Shown here: piece by piece, positions 29,252-38,487 of the stretch
Layout of the letters: each line of letters begins with the position of its first letter
Numbering within the stretch: the stretch's first letter is position 1
Source of the DNA: Chloropicon primus
Lineage: Eukaryota > Chlorophyta > Chloropicophyceae > Chloropicales > Chloropicaceae
Direction: 5' to 3'
Length of the DNA stretch: 64,000 nt
NCBI GenBank assembly: GCA_023205875.1
Contig: CP060755.1
Span: forward strand, 744,001 to 808,000
Made by a program: the position numbers and the translations under genes
Notes under the pieces: model-generated
Databases searched by the model: none
Told to the model about the DNA's origin: nothing
The model's input: the letters and a program-made list of their open reading frames with translations, nothing else

Positions 29252-30546
29252 ATGGGTTGTGGCTCGAGCTCTGCCAAAGGACCGGTAAGTGAACCTTTTG
29301 TTTTGCCTCGAAAGGAGGGACGGACTGGGGGTCTGAATGAGGAAGGTGGGCGAGGACCAAGATTGAGTCTTTGTTCGAACGGACCCCTTGCACGAACCCA
29401 ATGCGTTTGAGGAGCGCGTGTGGAAGTCCAGATGCTGACACGCGTGGGCTCTTCTTCTTCATGTGTATAGGGTGCCTCCATCCGGGTCTTGCTCCTAGGA
29501 GGAGGAGGATGCGGTAAAACCACCTTTGTGAAGCAGATGAAGCTGAATTACAGGGGAGGATTCTCTATGAACGAGACGAGCGGTAAGTTACTGGAGGGGA
29601 CGGCGACGACGCGCGCACAATTAGGGAAAGTGGTTTCAATTCGTACTGACCCACGTCTTCCCAATTTTGTCGTTCATGACCACCAGAGGTGAAGCAGAAG
29701 TTGAGGTCGAACATCCTGCAGCGCTTGGTGAAGTCTCTGAACGACACTGAGAGCGTGTCAGAGGAGTCTCAACAGGCCGTGGAGCTCCTGAGGAAGGCGG
29801 CCTCCCAGGAGTACGAGTTCATGTCTGAGACTGGAGAGCACTATGATCAGCTGGCCAAGGCTGTCATCCTTGCCTGCAACCTGAAGGAGATTCAGGATTA
29901 CAGAGCCGAGAACTACTTCCTTTCCCCTTGGGACTTTGACCTGTTTGACAGCGCAGCCAGGATCTTCGCCAAGGGCTACGAGCCCTCTCACCAGGACATT
30001 CTGATGTGCAGGTCTCCCACGACCGGGCTCCACGAGTACAGCTTCATCGTGGACAACATCGAGCTCGTCTTCATTGACGTGGGAGGACAGAGAAAGGAGA
30101 GAGCCACTTGGGCCAAGGCCATGGAGAACATCGGAGCCGTCATCTACGTGGCGTCCCTTGCAGAGTATGGACAGATTCTTGAGGAGGACAACCTCAAGGA
30201 CAGAATGGTGGAGTCCATGGAGCTCTTCCAGAGGGTCTTCCACAGTCCCAAGTTAGCAAACATTCCAACCGTCCTTCTGCTGAACAAGTTCGACCTGCTG
30301 CAGCAGAAGCTGGAAATGACCCCGCTGAGCTCGGTATTCAGCGAGTACTCTGGACCGAACGAGGTCGAGTCCGCTTACGAGTTCATCTCGAAGAAGTTCA
30401 TCGAGAGGATGGCGCTGAAGCCATCGAACAAGGACTTTGTCTGCCAAAGAGTTTCGGCCATCGACCAAGGTAACTTTATGAAGGTGTTCGCAGTCATCAA
30501 GGCCATGCTCATCTCGTCCAGTCTCAGAGAGTCTGGTCTGGGATAG
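29252..30546 (+). CDS. Heterotrimeric G-protein alpha subunit
   Basis: Exons 29252-29284, 29471-29582 and 29687-30546 (introns of 186 and 104 bp, all GT-AG) give 334 residues in one frame. The N-terminus MGCGSSS has Gly2 for myristoylation and Cys3 for palmitoylation. GTPase motifs: P-loop GGGGCGKTTFVKQMK (about 21-35); an all-helical domain; switch I QDILMCRSPTTGLHEYSF, with the catalytic Arg and the Thr that binds Mg; switch II FIDVGGQRKERATW, with the catalytic Gln; G4 LLLNKFDLL. G5 is divergent: VSAID replaces the usual TCATD. The C-terminus LRESGLG lacks a pertussis-toxin Cys. The length is slightly short of ~350. It should couple a membrane receptor or regulator to effectors at the plasma membrane. 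Two TGTAA signals lie downstream at 30641-30650. Identification is firm. Confidence 0.93.
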
Positions 30547-31015
30547 ACGCCCACGAGAGCTGCGAGGAGGAGACCTCCGAGGACAACAGCAACAACAATA
30601 ATATAACTAGACGCCTTGATTGAGAAGGAGACTTGAAATTTGTAATGTAAGCGAAAGCCTTGCTTTCTTGGAAAAAGAAAAAGTAAACGCTTCTTCTTCC
30701 GTCTTCTTCTTCCCTTGAAGAGGTGACGCCTGCAACAACAACATCATCATCCAGGAAAAGGGAGAACGAACACAAGGGAGGGGCCGCACGTCGACCGCGC
30801 AGCAAAGAGAAAACACGGTTGGGGGGGCGATGAAGCCTATCAGTCCCTGGATAAAAGCTACAATGAAACTACATAGAAAAGAATATGAGGCTGTGTGTTT
30901 GTGTATCTTAAGCTAAAAGCTTGGTTGTCTCTTCCTCTTTTCACGGTCCTGCCTCGTCGGTTCCGTCAACAAACGAGCCCCCTCCTTGGTTTGCTTTCGC
31001 AACGAGCCCTTGGTA

Positions 31016-31069
31016 TTATCCATCCTCGTCCAGAAAGTCGTAAAAGTCAACCTCGTCTTGCCCCGGCAT
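31016..31069 (-). CDS. Micro-ORF A with DFYDFL motif (possible terminal exon)
   Basis: The ORF MPGQDEVDFYDFLDEDG (17 residues) ends in TAA. It may instead be the last exon of a spliced gene. A plausible acceptor (gctgcgcag) lies just upstream with exon start at 31076. A matching donor (ACAAG|gtaagg) lies at 31264/31263, and joining them keeps the frame (187-bp intron). The upstream exon has no recognised protein similarity, so the splice model is weak. The motif is shared with micro-ORF B 1.1 kb away on the same strand, where DNA differences fall mainly at synonymous or Asp/Glu positions. Function unknown. Confidence 0.35.
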   Translation of the reverse strand: MPGQDEVDFYDFLDEDG

Positions 31070-32061
31070 CTTGTCCCTGCGCAGCCCAAGCAAAGAGACC
31101 ACAACGCAGAACCAGCGTGTTAGTTACAAAGATTATCTTTCTCCAAAGGTAGGCCCACCCGACGAAACAAACGAGACGACGACCGACTCGCGAAAGAGAA
31201 AAAAGAAGTCGTCCTCGTCCTCCGTTTTCCCGACCTAAACAAACTAAAGCCTCGTTTCCTTACCTTGTCCGCGTCCTTGGTCTACCCTTGGCCTTCCCTC
31301 CTGTGTCGCACTGTCGCACACCACCTGTCGTCCAGCGTTGCGCTGTCTCTCTTCTGTAGCCTCGAGGTGTGTCCTGTTCTTTTAGGACAATCTCCATCCA
31401 GGAAGGAAGGAAGTTTTGCAAAAGGAAAGGAAAGGAAAGGAAAGGAGAAGACGAGAAAGACGTTCGAGAGGATTCCTTTTCCCGAGGGGGAGATACAAAG
31501 AAGGAAGCAGGCGGCTGCTGGAAGAACGAACGCCAGCTCTCTGGCCGAACATCACACCACAGCAAACGGATGGCCTCTCCTGGAGGCCAGGAGGGGCAAT
31601 ATATCGTCATTGTATCGATGGTGGCCTTTGGAAGAAGGAGACTAGGTCTCCATCATGCTCCGCGGTCTCTCTTTCCACGATCTACTTCTACTCGACTCTT
31701 TCTCTCTCTTCCCGTCCTCTTGTTCCCAGGAGGACGGGAAGGGACGGGACGGAGGGAAGGGTTGGTCCAAGAGGCCCTCTTGAAGAGGGGAAGGATGCAG
31801 GTGCTTACGGGGTTGGGTGGATCTGTCGATCAATCTCTTCTTGGTGGTATTGTCCCGACGCTTTTCGCTGTCGGGAGTTTGCGTCTCAGAACTATGTCAA
31901 TAGGTTACAGAAATTATCTTGTGCCGGAAGGAATTACGCTTTGGCAAGACAATCTAAATCACTGCCACGCCAACTCAAGGTAAGGAGGCCATGGCGTGGT
32001 TGGTTGGTGGAACCGGAGATGAATCAACGTGCGTGCACACACACAAAACGGGCTCCGACAA

Positions 32062-32202
32062 CTATTTGAAAAATTTCTTGAAAAAGCCTCCCTTCTTTTT
32101 GTCTGCTCCTTCTGCTTTCTTTTCGTTCGAAGGTTCGCTCTCCACCTCTTGAGCCTCCTCTCCGCCGTCCTCCAGAAAATCGTAAAAGTCTATGTCGTCC
32201 AT
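32062..32202 (-). CDS. Micro-ORF B, 46-residue acidic/basic protein with DFYDFL motif
   Basis: It starts at ATG 32202 (MDDIDFYDFLEDGG) and ends with TAG at 32062. The first half is acidic (EEAQEVESEP). The second is Lys-rich and ends in KKGGFFKKFFK, a short amphipathic basic/aromatic tail that could contact a membrane or nucleic acid. The start shares DxxDFYDFL(D/E)(D/E) with micro-ORF A. No acceptor in the right phase was seen just upstream, so it may be a stand-alone small protein. No known family is recognised. Confidence 0.4.
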   Translation of the reverse strand: MDDIDFYDFLEDGGEEAQEVESEPSNEKKAEGADKKKGGFFKKFFK

Positions 32203-33408
32203 CGTCGTCAACAACAACCAACTCCCCCCCCCCGAGAAAAAAAAACCAAAACTACTTGTTCCAGCTTCCTACTGGTCCAACAGGTTGTCAGTCCACCTTG
32301 CTGGTCCCAAGCGTTTCTCAGCACAACAGAGCAAGAACGACCAAGATCCCACTGCCTTCCTTGCCTCCTTGCCAAGCGAGTCTCTAGTTCGGAACTTACG
32401 TGGACTTCGCCTCGCTGTCTTTAGTTACGCATGCAATACGCACACATCTCTCTGCCAAAGACGAAATGTTCCTGCGCCCTTTTTCTTACGCCCGAAATGC
32501 TGCGAGTGTCCTTGGTCGCCTGCAGCGTCTGACACTCCGGCAAGACCTCAAGTCCTCTTCTGCTTTCCAAGAGCCCGAGCTCCAAACTTGACCCGTCTCC
32601 ACCCGTCTCTCGCCTCTTGTCCCTCCGACCCGACGACGACGGTTGTGTGTGTGTGTTGCCTTGGAGTGTCGCCACCAAAAAGACAACGGCCTTAGGTTTG
32701 CCGCAAAAAGATCCAAAGATCCTCTCTCCCTCTCCCTCTCCCTCTCTCTTTCTCTCTCGCTCTCTCGAGCTTGACAGTCCAAGCCGCTCGGGTTGAGTCC
32801 CTTTGAGTCCCTTCGCTGGCCGTACGATAAACGGAGAGAGAGAGAGAGAAGAGAGGGAGCAGCCTCTGGGAACGAAACAAAGACAACGAAACAAGGATGG
32901 GAAGGTACACCCCACCCGTATTTTTTTCTCTCGCCATTGTCTTAACCAACTCCAAAGAAACCCACCGAAGAAGAGGCTCTCGTTCTCTTCTTCCTAAAAC
33001 CCTCCCTGCTCTCTTTCTCTTTCTCTTTCTCTTTCCACAGAGTAGTGAAGCGGTGTCCGAGTGAAGAAAAGGAGGACGACGAGGGATGACGACGACGAGG
33101 ACGACGAGGAGGAGGAGGGAGGTTCTTCAATGCTCTTCTATTCTTGCTCGAAGTCAACCAGGGTCCATCTCGTCCCCAACACAATCCTCCCAATAACCAG
33201 AAAAAAAGAAAAAAGAAAAGAAAAAGGAGAGAGACATGACCCCCTCCTCCCTCCTCCTGGGAGAGACTTCGGATCGCCCTCCTGATCCTTTCCTCCTCCT
33301 CCTCCTCTTCCTTCCTCTCTCCTCTGCTAAATATCGTTCTGCTGGACGCTTTTCGTTTCTGGAGAGTCTCAAGGGCGGCCGAGGCTGGAGAGAGAGAGGA
33401 GGAGAGAG

Positions 33409-34299
33409 ATGACGGGACCGTTCAACACGACGGTGGCGTTCGCCGCGATGGAGAGGAGGAAGGGAGGGGACTGGCGCGACCTCGTCCTCGGACCGACTTT
33501 GCAGTGCCTCGAGGCCGCGAGTCTCGGAATGCCTTTCGAGGTGTGGAAGACTCGCATGGGGAGGTTCAGGAACGAGTCGACTGTGACTGCGTTCAGGAAT
33601 GTGTACAAGGAGGGAGGGATCAAGGCGTTCTGGAAGGGCACGGGGCCTAAGATGGTGGAGTCCGCCACCAAGGGAGCCATCCTGTTGTACGCCAAGGAAG
33701 GAATCCTCACGTACTCTCTCAGGAGCGGGCTTGACCCCACTCTCGCGGGTATCGTCGCAGGAGCGGGAGGTGGCATCTGCCAGGTGAGCGTGATGGGACC
33801 CTGCACGTTCCTTGTCACTGGCGCCGTCACCGGGTCCTCGAACGAATCCACCATGCAGAGGGTGTCTAGGGTGTACAGGGCGAACGGAATTTCTGGGTTC
33901 TACCCGGGAGGGACAGCGATTGCTTTCAGGCAGGCCACGAACTGGGCGTCCAGGCAAGGTTTCACCGAGGCCGTTCGGTACAGGTTCAAGCTCCTGTTCC
34001 ACAACGACGAGAATGCCAAGCTGACGACGAGGGAAAACATTCTGGCGGGTATCGTCGGAGGGTCCCTCTCGTGCTGGAACCACCCTTTCGAAGTTGCGAG
34101 GATCGAGGCGCAGGCGAGGGCCGACCAAGGCCAATCGAAGCTGAATATGATAAGAGTGATGCAGATGGTCGTGAAAGAGAACGGAGTCAAGGGGCTGTTC
34201 CAAGGAATCGTTCCCCGCTGGGGACTTGGTGTCTGGCAGACCTTGTTCATGGTCACTGGGCCAAAACTCGTGCGAGATGCCCTGGGTATGGGTGAATAA
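33409..34299 (+). CDS. Mitochondrial carrier (SLC25), YHM2-like citrate/oxoglutarate type
   Basis: 296 residues from ATG at 33409 (MTGPFNTTVAFAAME), three tandem carrier repeats. The signature P-x-[DE]-x-x-[KR] is intact in repeat 1 (MPFEVWKTR) and repeat 3 (HPFEVARIEAQ) and degenerate in repeat 2 (MGPCTFLVTG). The segment RQATNWASRQGFTEAVRYR in repeat 2 is characteristic of the YHM2 citrate/2-oxoglutarate carrier group. The protein should sit in the mitochondrial inner membrane and exchange di/tricarboxylates. The YHM2 assignment is from motif similarity only; the SLC25 family call is secure. It is intronless, and its stop lies 32 bp from the BMS1 stop. Confidence 0.88.
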   Translation: MTGPFNTTVAFAAMERRKGGDWRDLVLGPTLQCLEAASLGMPFEVWKTRMGRFRNESTVTAFRNVYKEGGIKAFWKGTGPKMVESATKGAILLYAKEGILTYSLRSGLDPTLAGIVAGAGGGICQVSVMGPCTFLVTGAVTGSSNESTMQRVSRVYRANGISGFYPGGTAIAFRQATNWASRQGFTEAVRYRFKLLFHNDENAKLTTRENILAGIVGGSLSCWNHPFEVARIEAQARADQGQSKLNMIRVMQMVVKENGVKGLFQGIVPRWGLGVWQTLFMVTGPKLVRDALGMGE

Positions 34300-34331
34300 A
34301 TTCGTTACATTCTTTACATATTTTTTGTGAC

Positions 34332-37300
34332 TTATCCTCGGCTCATTCTTTTCTGGTCCCTCTTCGCTGCTTGCCCCTGCAGGATGTACCTCTTCTTCCT
34401 CTCCGCCTTCTGGAGCTCCTCTCTCCACGCCTCCTCCTTCGGCTTCCTCTTCGCGGCCCTTTCCAAGGCTTCCGCCCTCTTTGCCTTCTTCTTCGCCGCC
34501 TTGTCGTTCCTGATCGTCTGAAGCTGCTGCATCAAGGTGTAGGCCTTCTTCTCGTCGGAGGAAGGGACAACCGCCCTCCTGGCGTCCAAACTCTTCCTCT
34601 TCCTCTTCTTCTCCAGCTTTGGCTTTGAGCTGTACGGCAGAGAGGCTTGAAGCTTTTGTGGCACTTGCAAGGGATTGAAGACGCGCTTCACCCTTTCGAT
34701 GGGCAGGTACAGACTGTCCCTGTTCACGGGAGCCCCCATGTTGCTCTCCCTCCGGAGCTGAGCGACTGTCTTCATGATCGGGACCTGAGCGCCGTCAGGC
34801 GCACCGTTCTCTGATTTCTGGGAGTCGTCCAAGTAGTAGCCAAGGCCAAGGTTTCCGGTTTTGAACACGAACCCTTCCTTTCTGCCATCAAACGCTTTCA
34901 ATGGGATGAAGGTGCTCTTATCCTTCGCAGCGTTAACGGCCGCCGCGGAGGACGAGGTGGTCAGGAGCTTCTCGCCAATTTGGTTGTAGAACTTGGGGAC
35001 TTCCACTTGCACCCAAGACCTCGTGAAGACGATGTCCTTGTAAAGGATCTTGTCCTCGAACGTGCACCTCGCTACACCCTTCTTGCCCGGCATCTTTGCC
35101 GCTTTTTTGATCGTTCCCCTGATCCCACTGACCGTCTTGATTCCCGCGCCCTCGAATTTCGCGACCTCCAGGTCCGAGTTAAACATCCCTTCGATGAACG
35201 CCGTGTTCCTGTTGACTTTGAGGGGGGTTCCAACAATCTTGAGCTTCTTCATGATCTTGGAGGAGTGATCAAAATCGAGAACGGTTCCTGTTGCGCTGAT
35301 TCTCCAGGTTGCCTGACTGGAGTCAAGGGTCTGAAAAGCCACGAGACCCGTGTTCAAAGGCGCCAGGGGGCCGTAGACCGTCGCGAGGCAATGCATGTGC
35401 TCGGGAGTGTACTTTATCATCCTGTACCTCCCGCCGACGTCTTGCAGGTTGTAGACTGGAATGGACTGGAACCTTCTCCAGCCAATTGAAAAGATCAGAG
35501 GGTCTTTGTTCTTCAGGATCTTCCTGTGCCACCGATGGCGCTTCAGCCTAAACCTCATCAAGCCCACAGAATGCTCGTTGTTCAGGAGGCCCCCCACCAG
35601 CAGTGGTGAGGTCGGATCAAAGTTCTTCACCAACTCGTACGGCATGCCAGAGAACCTTAGCCTGACGTAGCTCCCTGGCCTGTAGCCCTCCATGGCAACT
35701 CTCATCTGCGGATCCATCGTGTCCAGCTCTGCCCGAGCCCTGGCGTACTCCTCGTTCATGTCTTGCTTTATCATGTCAAAGTACGAGGCCGGATCCTTCT
35801 CTTCTTGAGCAGGATCCGTCCCGTCCACCTTCGAGCCTGAAGCATCGTAGTCCTCATCAAAAGCCGCTTTTTTCGCAGCTTTCTTTATCGCAAGCTCGGA
35901 CTCGTCCTCCTTGCTCTCGTCCTCCGCTTTGAATTTCTCCCCGCTTTCAAGGTCTTCGAAGTCTCCGTAAAGCTCGCTGTCGCTGTCGCTCTCGTCCTGA
36001 GGCCTCAGCTCACCCCTTTCGTTGCCCGCGTCCCAGTCGCCTGTCACAAACCTATTTCTTATCGACTCAAAGTCGTTAGAATCTTTCCACGAATCTTCTT
36101 CCAAAGTGATTTTGCCCTTGGAGCAATCGTCTGTTTCAGGCGCAGCAGTGCTTTTCCCTTGTCCGCCGACGGGCTTGAAAAAGTCTAAATCGTCCCCGTC
36201 CTCGCTCTCACTCCCGTCGTCGCCACTCTCGTCATCACCCCGGTACATGCTCACGCTGCCGTACACCAGATTCATAATGTCGGAAGCCCTCGTGCTGAAG
36301 ATGGTCACAATGTTCTTTCCCATTCTTTCCTTCCATTGCGCTCCGGACTCAAGTGGCAAAAGGGATTCCCTTGGGTCCTTCTCCTCCTCCGAATCGTCTG
36401 AGAATTCTGAGTCGGATTCAAATGCCTTCTTCGACCCCGCGGCTGCTCCCTCGCCGCCGCCGTTTTCGAAAATTGCTCTCCGCCTCACTCTCCCGTCCTT
36501 GGTCTCCTCCGTGTCCTGTCTCTCGCCCTCCGAGCCCTCTTCATCCGAGCTCCCTTCCTCGTCAGACCCGTCCTCAGAAAGACCATCTTCGTCCGAGTAC
36601 TCCTCGCTCGAGTCTTCGCCTCCCATGTCCCCGGCAACAACGCTTCTTCCGCCCGCAAAGAGTTGGATGCTCGATTGGTTCAACTTCTCGTCCACAGTCT
36701 GCGCTGTCTGCTGAAGGTCGAGGACCATTTGCTCACCGGACCCATCCTTCTCACCCGGGACCTTTGCGCCCGAGAACTGCACCTTCCAGTCCGGTATGTC
36801 TATATACGTCGCGTCCTTGTCGTACGTCAAGTTTCCCAAATTTGCCATGGGAGCGTAAATCAAGCGCGATTTGTCCCCCAGAGACTTCTTGTGCCCTTTC
36901 TCTGGAAGTGGGCAGGGATCCGGGAGCTCCGACACCTCCAACACGTCGTAGTCCCCCGCACCGGCAACGTGGACCCTCGACTGGAGACGCAAGTTGCTCC
37001 CCCGGACGTAGCCGTACAAGCACAAGTCCCTGTCGCACTTGGGGTCCGCGTGGATGATGTCAGGCGGCGTGATGTCCTCCATTCTGTCGGCCACGAGGTA
37101 CGGGTGCTGGCTCCTCCAAGTCAAGGGCCTAACCTTCTGAACCGAGATGAACCTCGCCAAGTTCAAGACCTCCCTCTTCGGGTACTTGCCGTTGATCAGA
37201 CCGCTGAAGTAGAAGAGCTTGGCGCCCTCGTAGATCTCGTTCCAGAACCTCGACTTCAGTCCCTTCTTGACCTTCTTCAGCCTCTCCTTGTTCTTGTAAA

Positions 37301-37913
37301 GGTCCAGGTGCGTCAGCACGCCCATCACCTTGGGGAAGCCGTGGACCTGCAGCAAGTTGAGAAACTCGAACGTCTCCATCTCGAAGCCGAAGTTTCCGTC
37401 GATCACCAGGAGGACGAGGTCGGCCACCTTGGCCGCGTCGATCATGCCCGTCAAGTTCTTGGGGCACTCAATCAGCGTTATCCGCCTGTTTTTTCCCGAC
37501 ACCACGCTGATTGGGCCCTTCGTGTCCGAGATGTTCTGCCGAGCGTAGTGCTTCACGAGGGACTTGATGACGGTCGACTTGCCCACGCCCGGAGGACCGT
37601 GAACCAGCACGACCATCGGAGGCGGCTCCTCGGGCGTCTTGTCCAGGACCGGGGCATGGAGCCTCTTCTGCTCCCTGTCCGCCTGCCTGGCCCTCGACTG
37701 CCTGGCGCGGAGGGAAGACTTGACTCCAAAAGCCTTGGGGTTGTTGATCCTCTGCTGCTCCTTCGTCAGCACCTTCTTCCCCCCCGCCGATGACAATGCC
37801 CCGACCTTGTCGCCGCCACCCGCCTCATGCTCCTCCTGCTTCTTCTTCCTTTTGTCCTTCTTCTTCTTCGCCTTGGCTCCGGCCTTCCTGGCCCTGTGCT
37901 GCTTCCCACCCAT
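34332..37913 (-). CDS. BMS1: BMS1 ribosome-biogenesis GTPase
   Basis: 1,193 residues from ATG at 37913 (MGGKQHRARKAGAKAKKKKD), the standard BMS1 start; codons upstream lack an ATG of good context. BMS1 is the essential nucleolar GTPase of the SSU processome that works with Rcl1 in 18S rRNA maturation. Seen: the basic N-terminus, NPKAFGVKSSLRARQSRARQ, and the GTPase P-loop HGPPGVGKSTVIKSLVKHY at about residue 108. Then come VSGKNRRITLIECP, the G4-like THLDLYKN, and the AARP2CN block. A central acidic region is rich in SEDG/DEEGSSDEEG. The C-terminal DUF663 domain contains MRFRLKRHRWHRKILKNKDPLIFSIGWRRF (in two parts) and GTIKKAAKMPGKKGVARCTF. Length matches the family. It is intronless. Confidence 0.96.
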   Translation of the reverse strand: MGGKQHRARKAGAKAKKKKDKRKKKQEEHEAGGGDKVGALSSAGGKKVLTKEQQRINNPKAFGVKSSLRARQSRARQADREQKRLHAPVLDKTPEEPPPMVVLVHGPPGVGKSTVIKSLVKHYARQNISDTKGPISVVSGKNRRITLIECPKNLTGMIDAAKVADLVLLVIDGNFGFEMETFEFLNLLQVHGFPKVMGVLTHLDLYKNKERLKKVKKGLKSRFWNEIYEGAKLFYFSGLINGKYPKREVLNLARFISVQKVRPLTWRSQHPYLVADRMEDITPPDIIHADPKCDRDLCLYGYVRGSNLRLQSRVHVAGAGDYDVLEVSELPDPCPLPEKGHKKSLGDKSRLIYAPMANLGNLTYDKDATYIDIPDWKVQFSGAKVPGEKDGSGEQMVLDLQQTAQTVDEKLNQSSIQLFAGGRSVVAGDMGGEDSSEEYSDEDGLSEDGSDEEGSSDEEGSEGERQDTEETKDGRVRRRAIFENGGGEGAAAGSKKAFESDSEFSDDSEEEKDPRESLLPLESGAQWKERMGKNIVTIFSTRASDIMNLVYGSVSMYRGDDESGDDGSESEDGDDLDFFKPVGGQGKSTAAPETDDCSKGKITLEEDSWKDSNDFESIRNRFVTGDWDAGNERGELRPQDESDSDSELYGDFEDLESGEKFKAEDESKEDESELAIKKAAKKAAFDEDYDASGSKVDGTDPAQEEKDPASYFDMIKQDMNEEYARARAELDTMDPQMRVAMEGYRPGSYVRLRFSGMPYELVKNFDPTSPLLVGGLLNNEHSVGLMRFRLKRHRWHRKILKNKDPLIFSIGWRRFQSIPVYNLQDVGGRYRMIKYTPEHMHCLATVYGPLAPLNTGLVAFQTLDSSQATWRISATGTVLDFDHSSKIMKKLKIVGTPLKVNRNTAFIEGMFNSDLEVAKFEGAGIKTVSGIRGTIKKAAKMPGKKGVARCTFEDKILYKDIVFTRSWVQVEVPKFYNQIGEKLLTTSSSAAAVNAAKDKSTFIPLKAFDGRKEGFVFKTGNLGLGYYLDDSQKSENGAPDGAQVPIMKTVAQLRRESNMGAPVNRDSLYLPIERVKRVFNPLQVPQKLQASLPYSSKPKLEKKRKRKSLDARRAVVPSSDEKKAYTLMQQLQTIRNDKAAKKKAKRAEALERAAKRKPKEEAWREELQKAERKKRYILQGQAAKRDQKRMSRG

Positions 37914-38487
37914 CCCTACACCACCACCAACTTCACTGTTGGCTCCCAAAACAAAAACAAAAAACAAAAACAAATACCCTTACGCACGAGGCAAGAGACC
38001 CGCGTCCGGAGAGGTCCGACTCTATCCAAACCAGAACCAGGAGAAGAACCAATCACCAAAACACCAAAACACCAAAACACCTTCCCTTCCCTTCTCTCTC
38101 TCTCTCTCTCTCTTTCTCTCTGTCTCGAATGAGAATGAGAATGAGAATGAGAATGAGAATGAGAACGAGAGTGTGTTTGTGGATGAAGAGAGAGCGAGAG
38201 CAAGGTGTTCGGCAAACGAAACGAAACGCGTGTCCTCTCCCAAGGAGCGCAACCCACCGCCCCTTCCTCCCTTGCAGGAACGCAACGCCGGCTGCAGACC
38301 TTGTCCTGATCGATCCTGATCGATCGCCGTCACAAAAGAAGTCTACAAAGAAGTGCAAACTCCCCTCAGGAAAAGTAACGTCACGGGGTGAATTTTTTTG
38401 GCGCCAAAAAACCCAGGAAAGAGAGAGAGAGAGAGAGAGAGAGAAGCCCAGGGGGAGAGGGAGAGAGAGAGAGAGAGAGAGAGGGAG
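37914..38487. repeat. divergent promoter with GAGAAT and GA microsatellites
   Basis: 574 bp between head-to-head BMS1 and RCC2. It has CAAAAA runs (37950-37976), ACACCAAA repeats (38058-38080), a CTCTCTC tract (38093-38118), a (GAGAAT)n array at about 38129-38166, and GA arrays at 38416-38442 and 38459-38487 directly before the RCC2 start. No gene was recognised. Confidence 0.55.

Larger units (their letters stand above)
30547..33408. other. 2.9-kb gene-poor interval with two micro-ORFs
   Basis: No conventional gene was recognised here. It contains two related minus-strand micro-ORFs (listed separately), a GGAAA array near 31418-31446, CTCTCTC tracts (32722-32768), TTTCTC repeats (33012-33036), and GAGGAC/GACGAC repeats (33070-33118). 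A related ~27-bp element (GTTACA.A.ATTATCTT) occurs at 31123-31149 and 31904-31931. Open frames on the plus strand here are repeat-encoded. Confidence 0.5.

Noticed and set aside
31264-31610. Upstream exon for micro-ORF A
   Set aside because: The splice phase fits, but the predicted residues have no protein-like conservation and partly derive from a GGAAA repeat, so it is not called as a CDS.
38129-38166. (GAGAAT)n array considered as a CRISPR-like or coding repeat
   Set aside because: A pure hexanucleotide microsatellite with no spacers; eukaryotic context.
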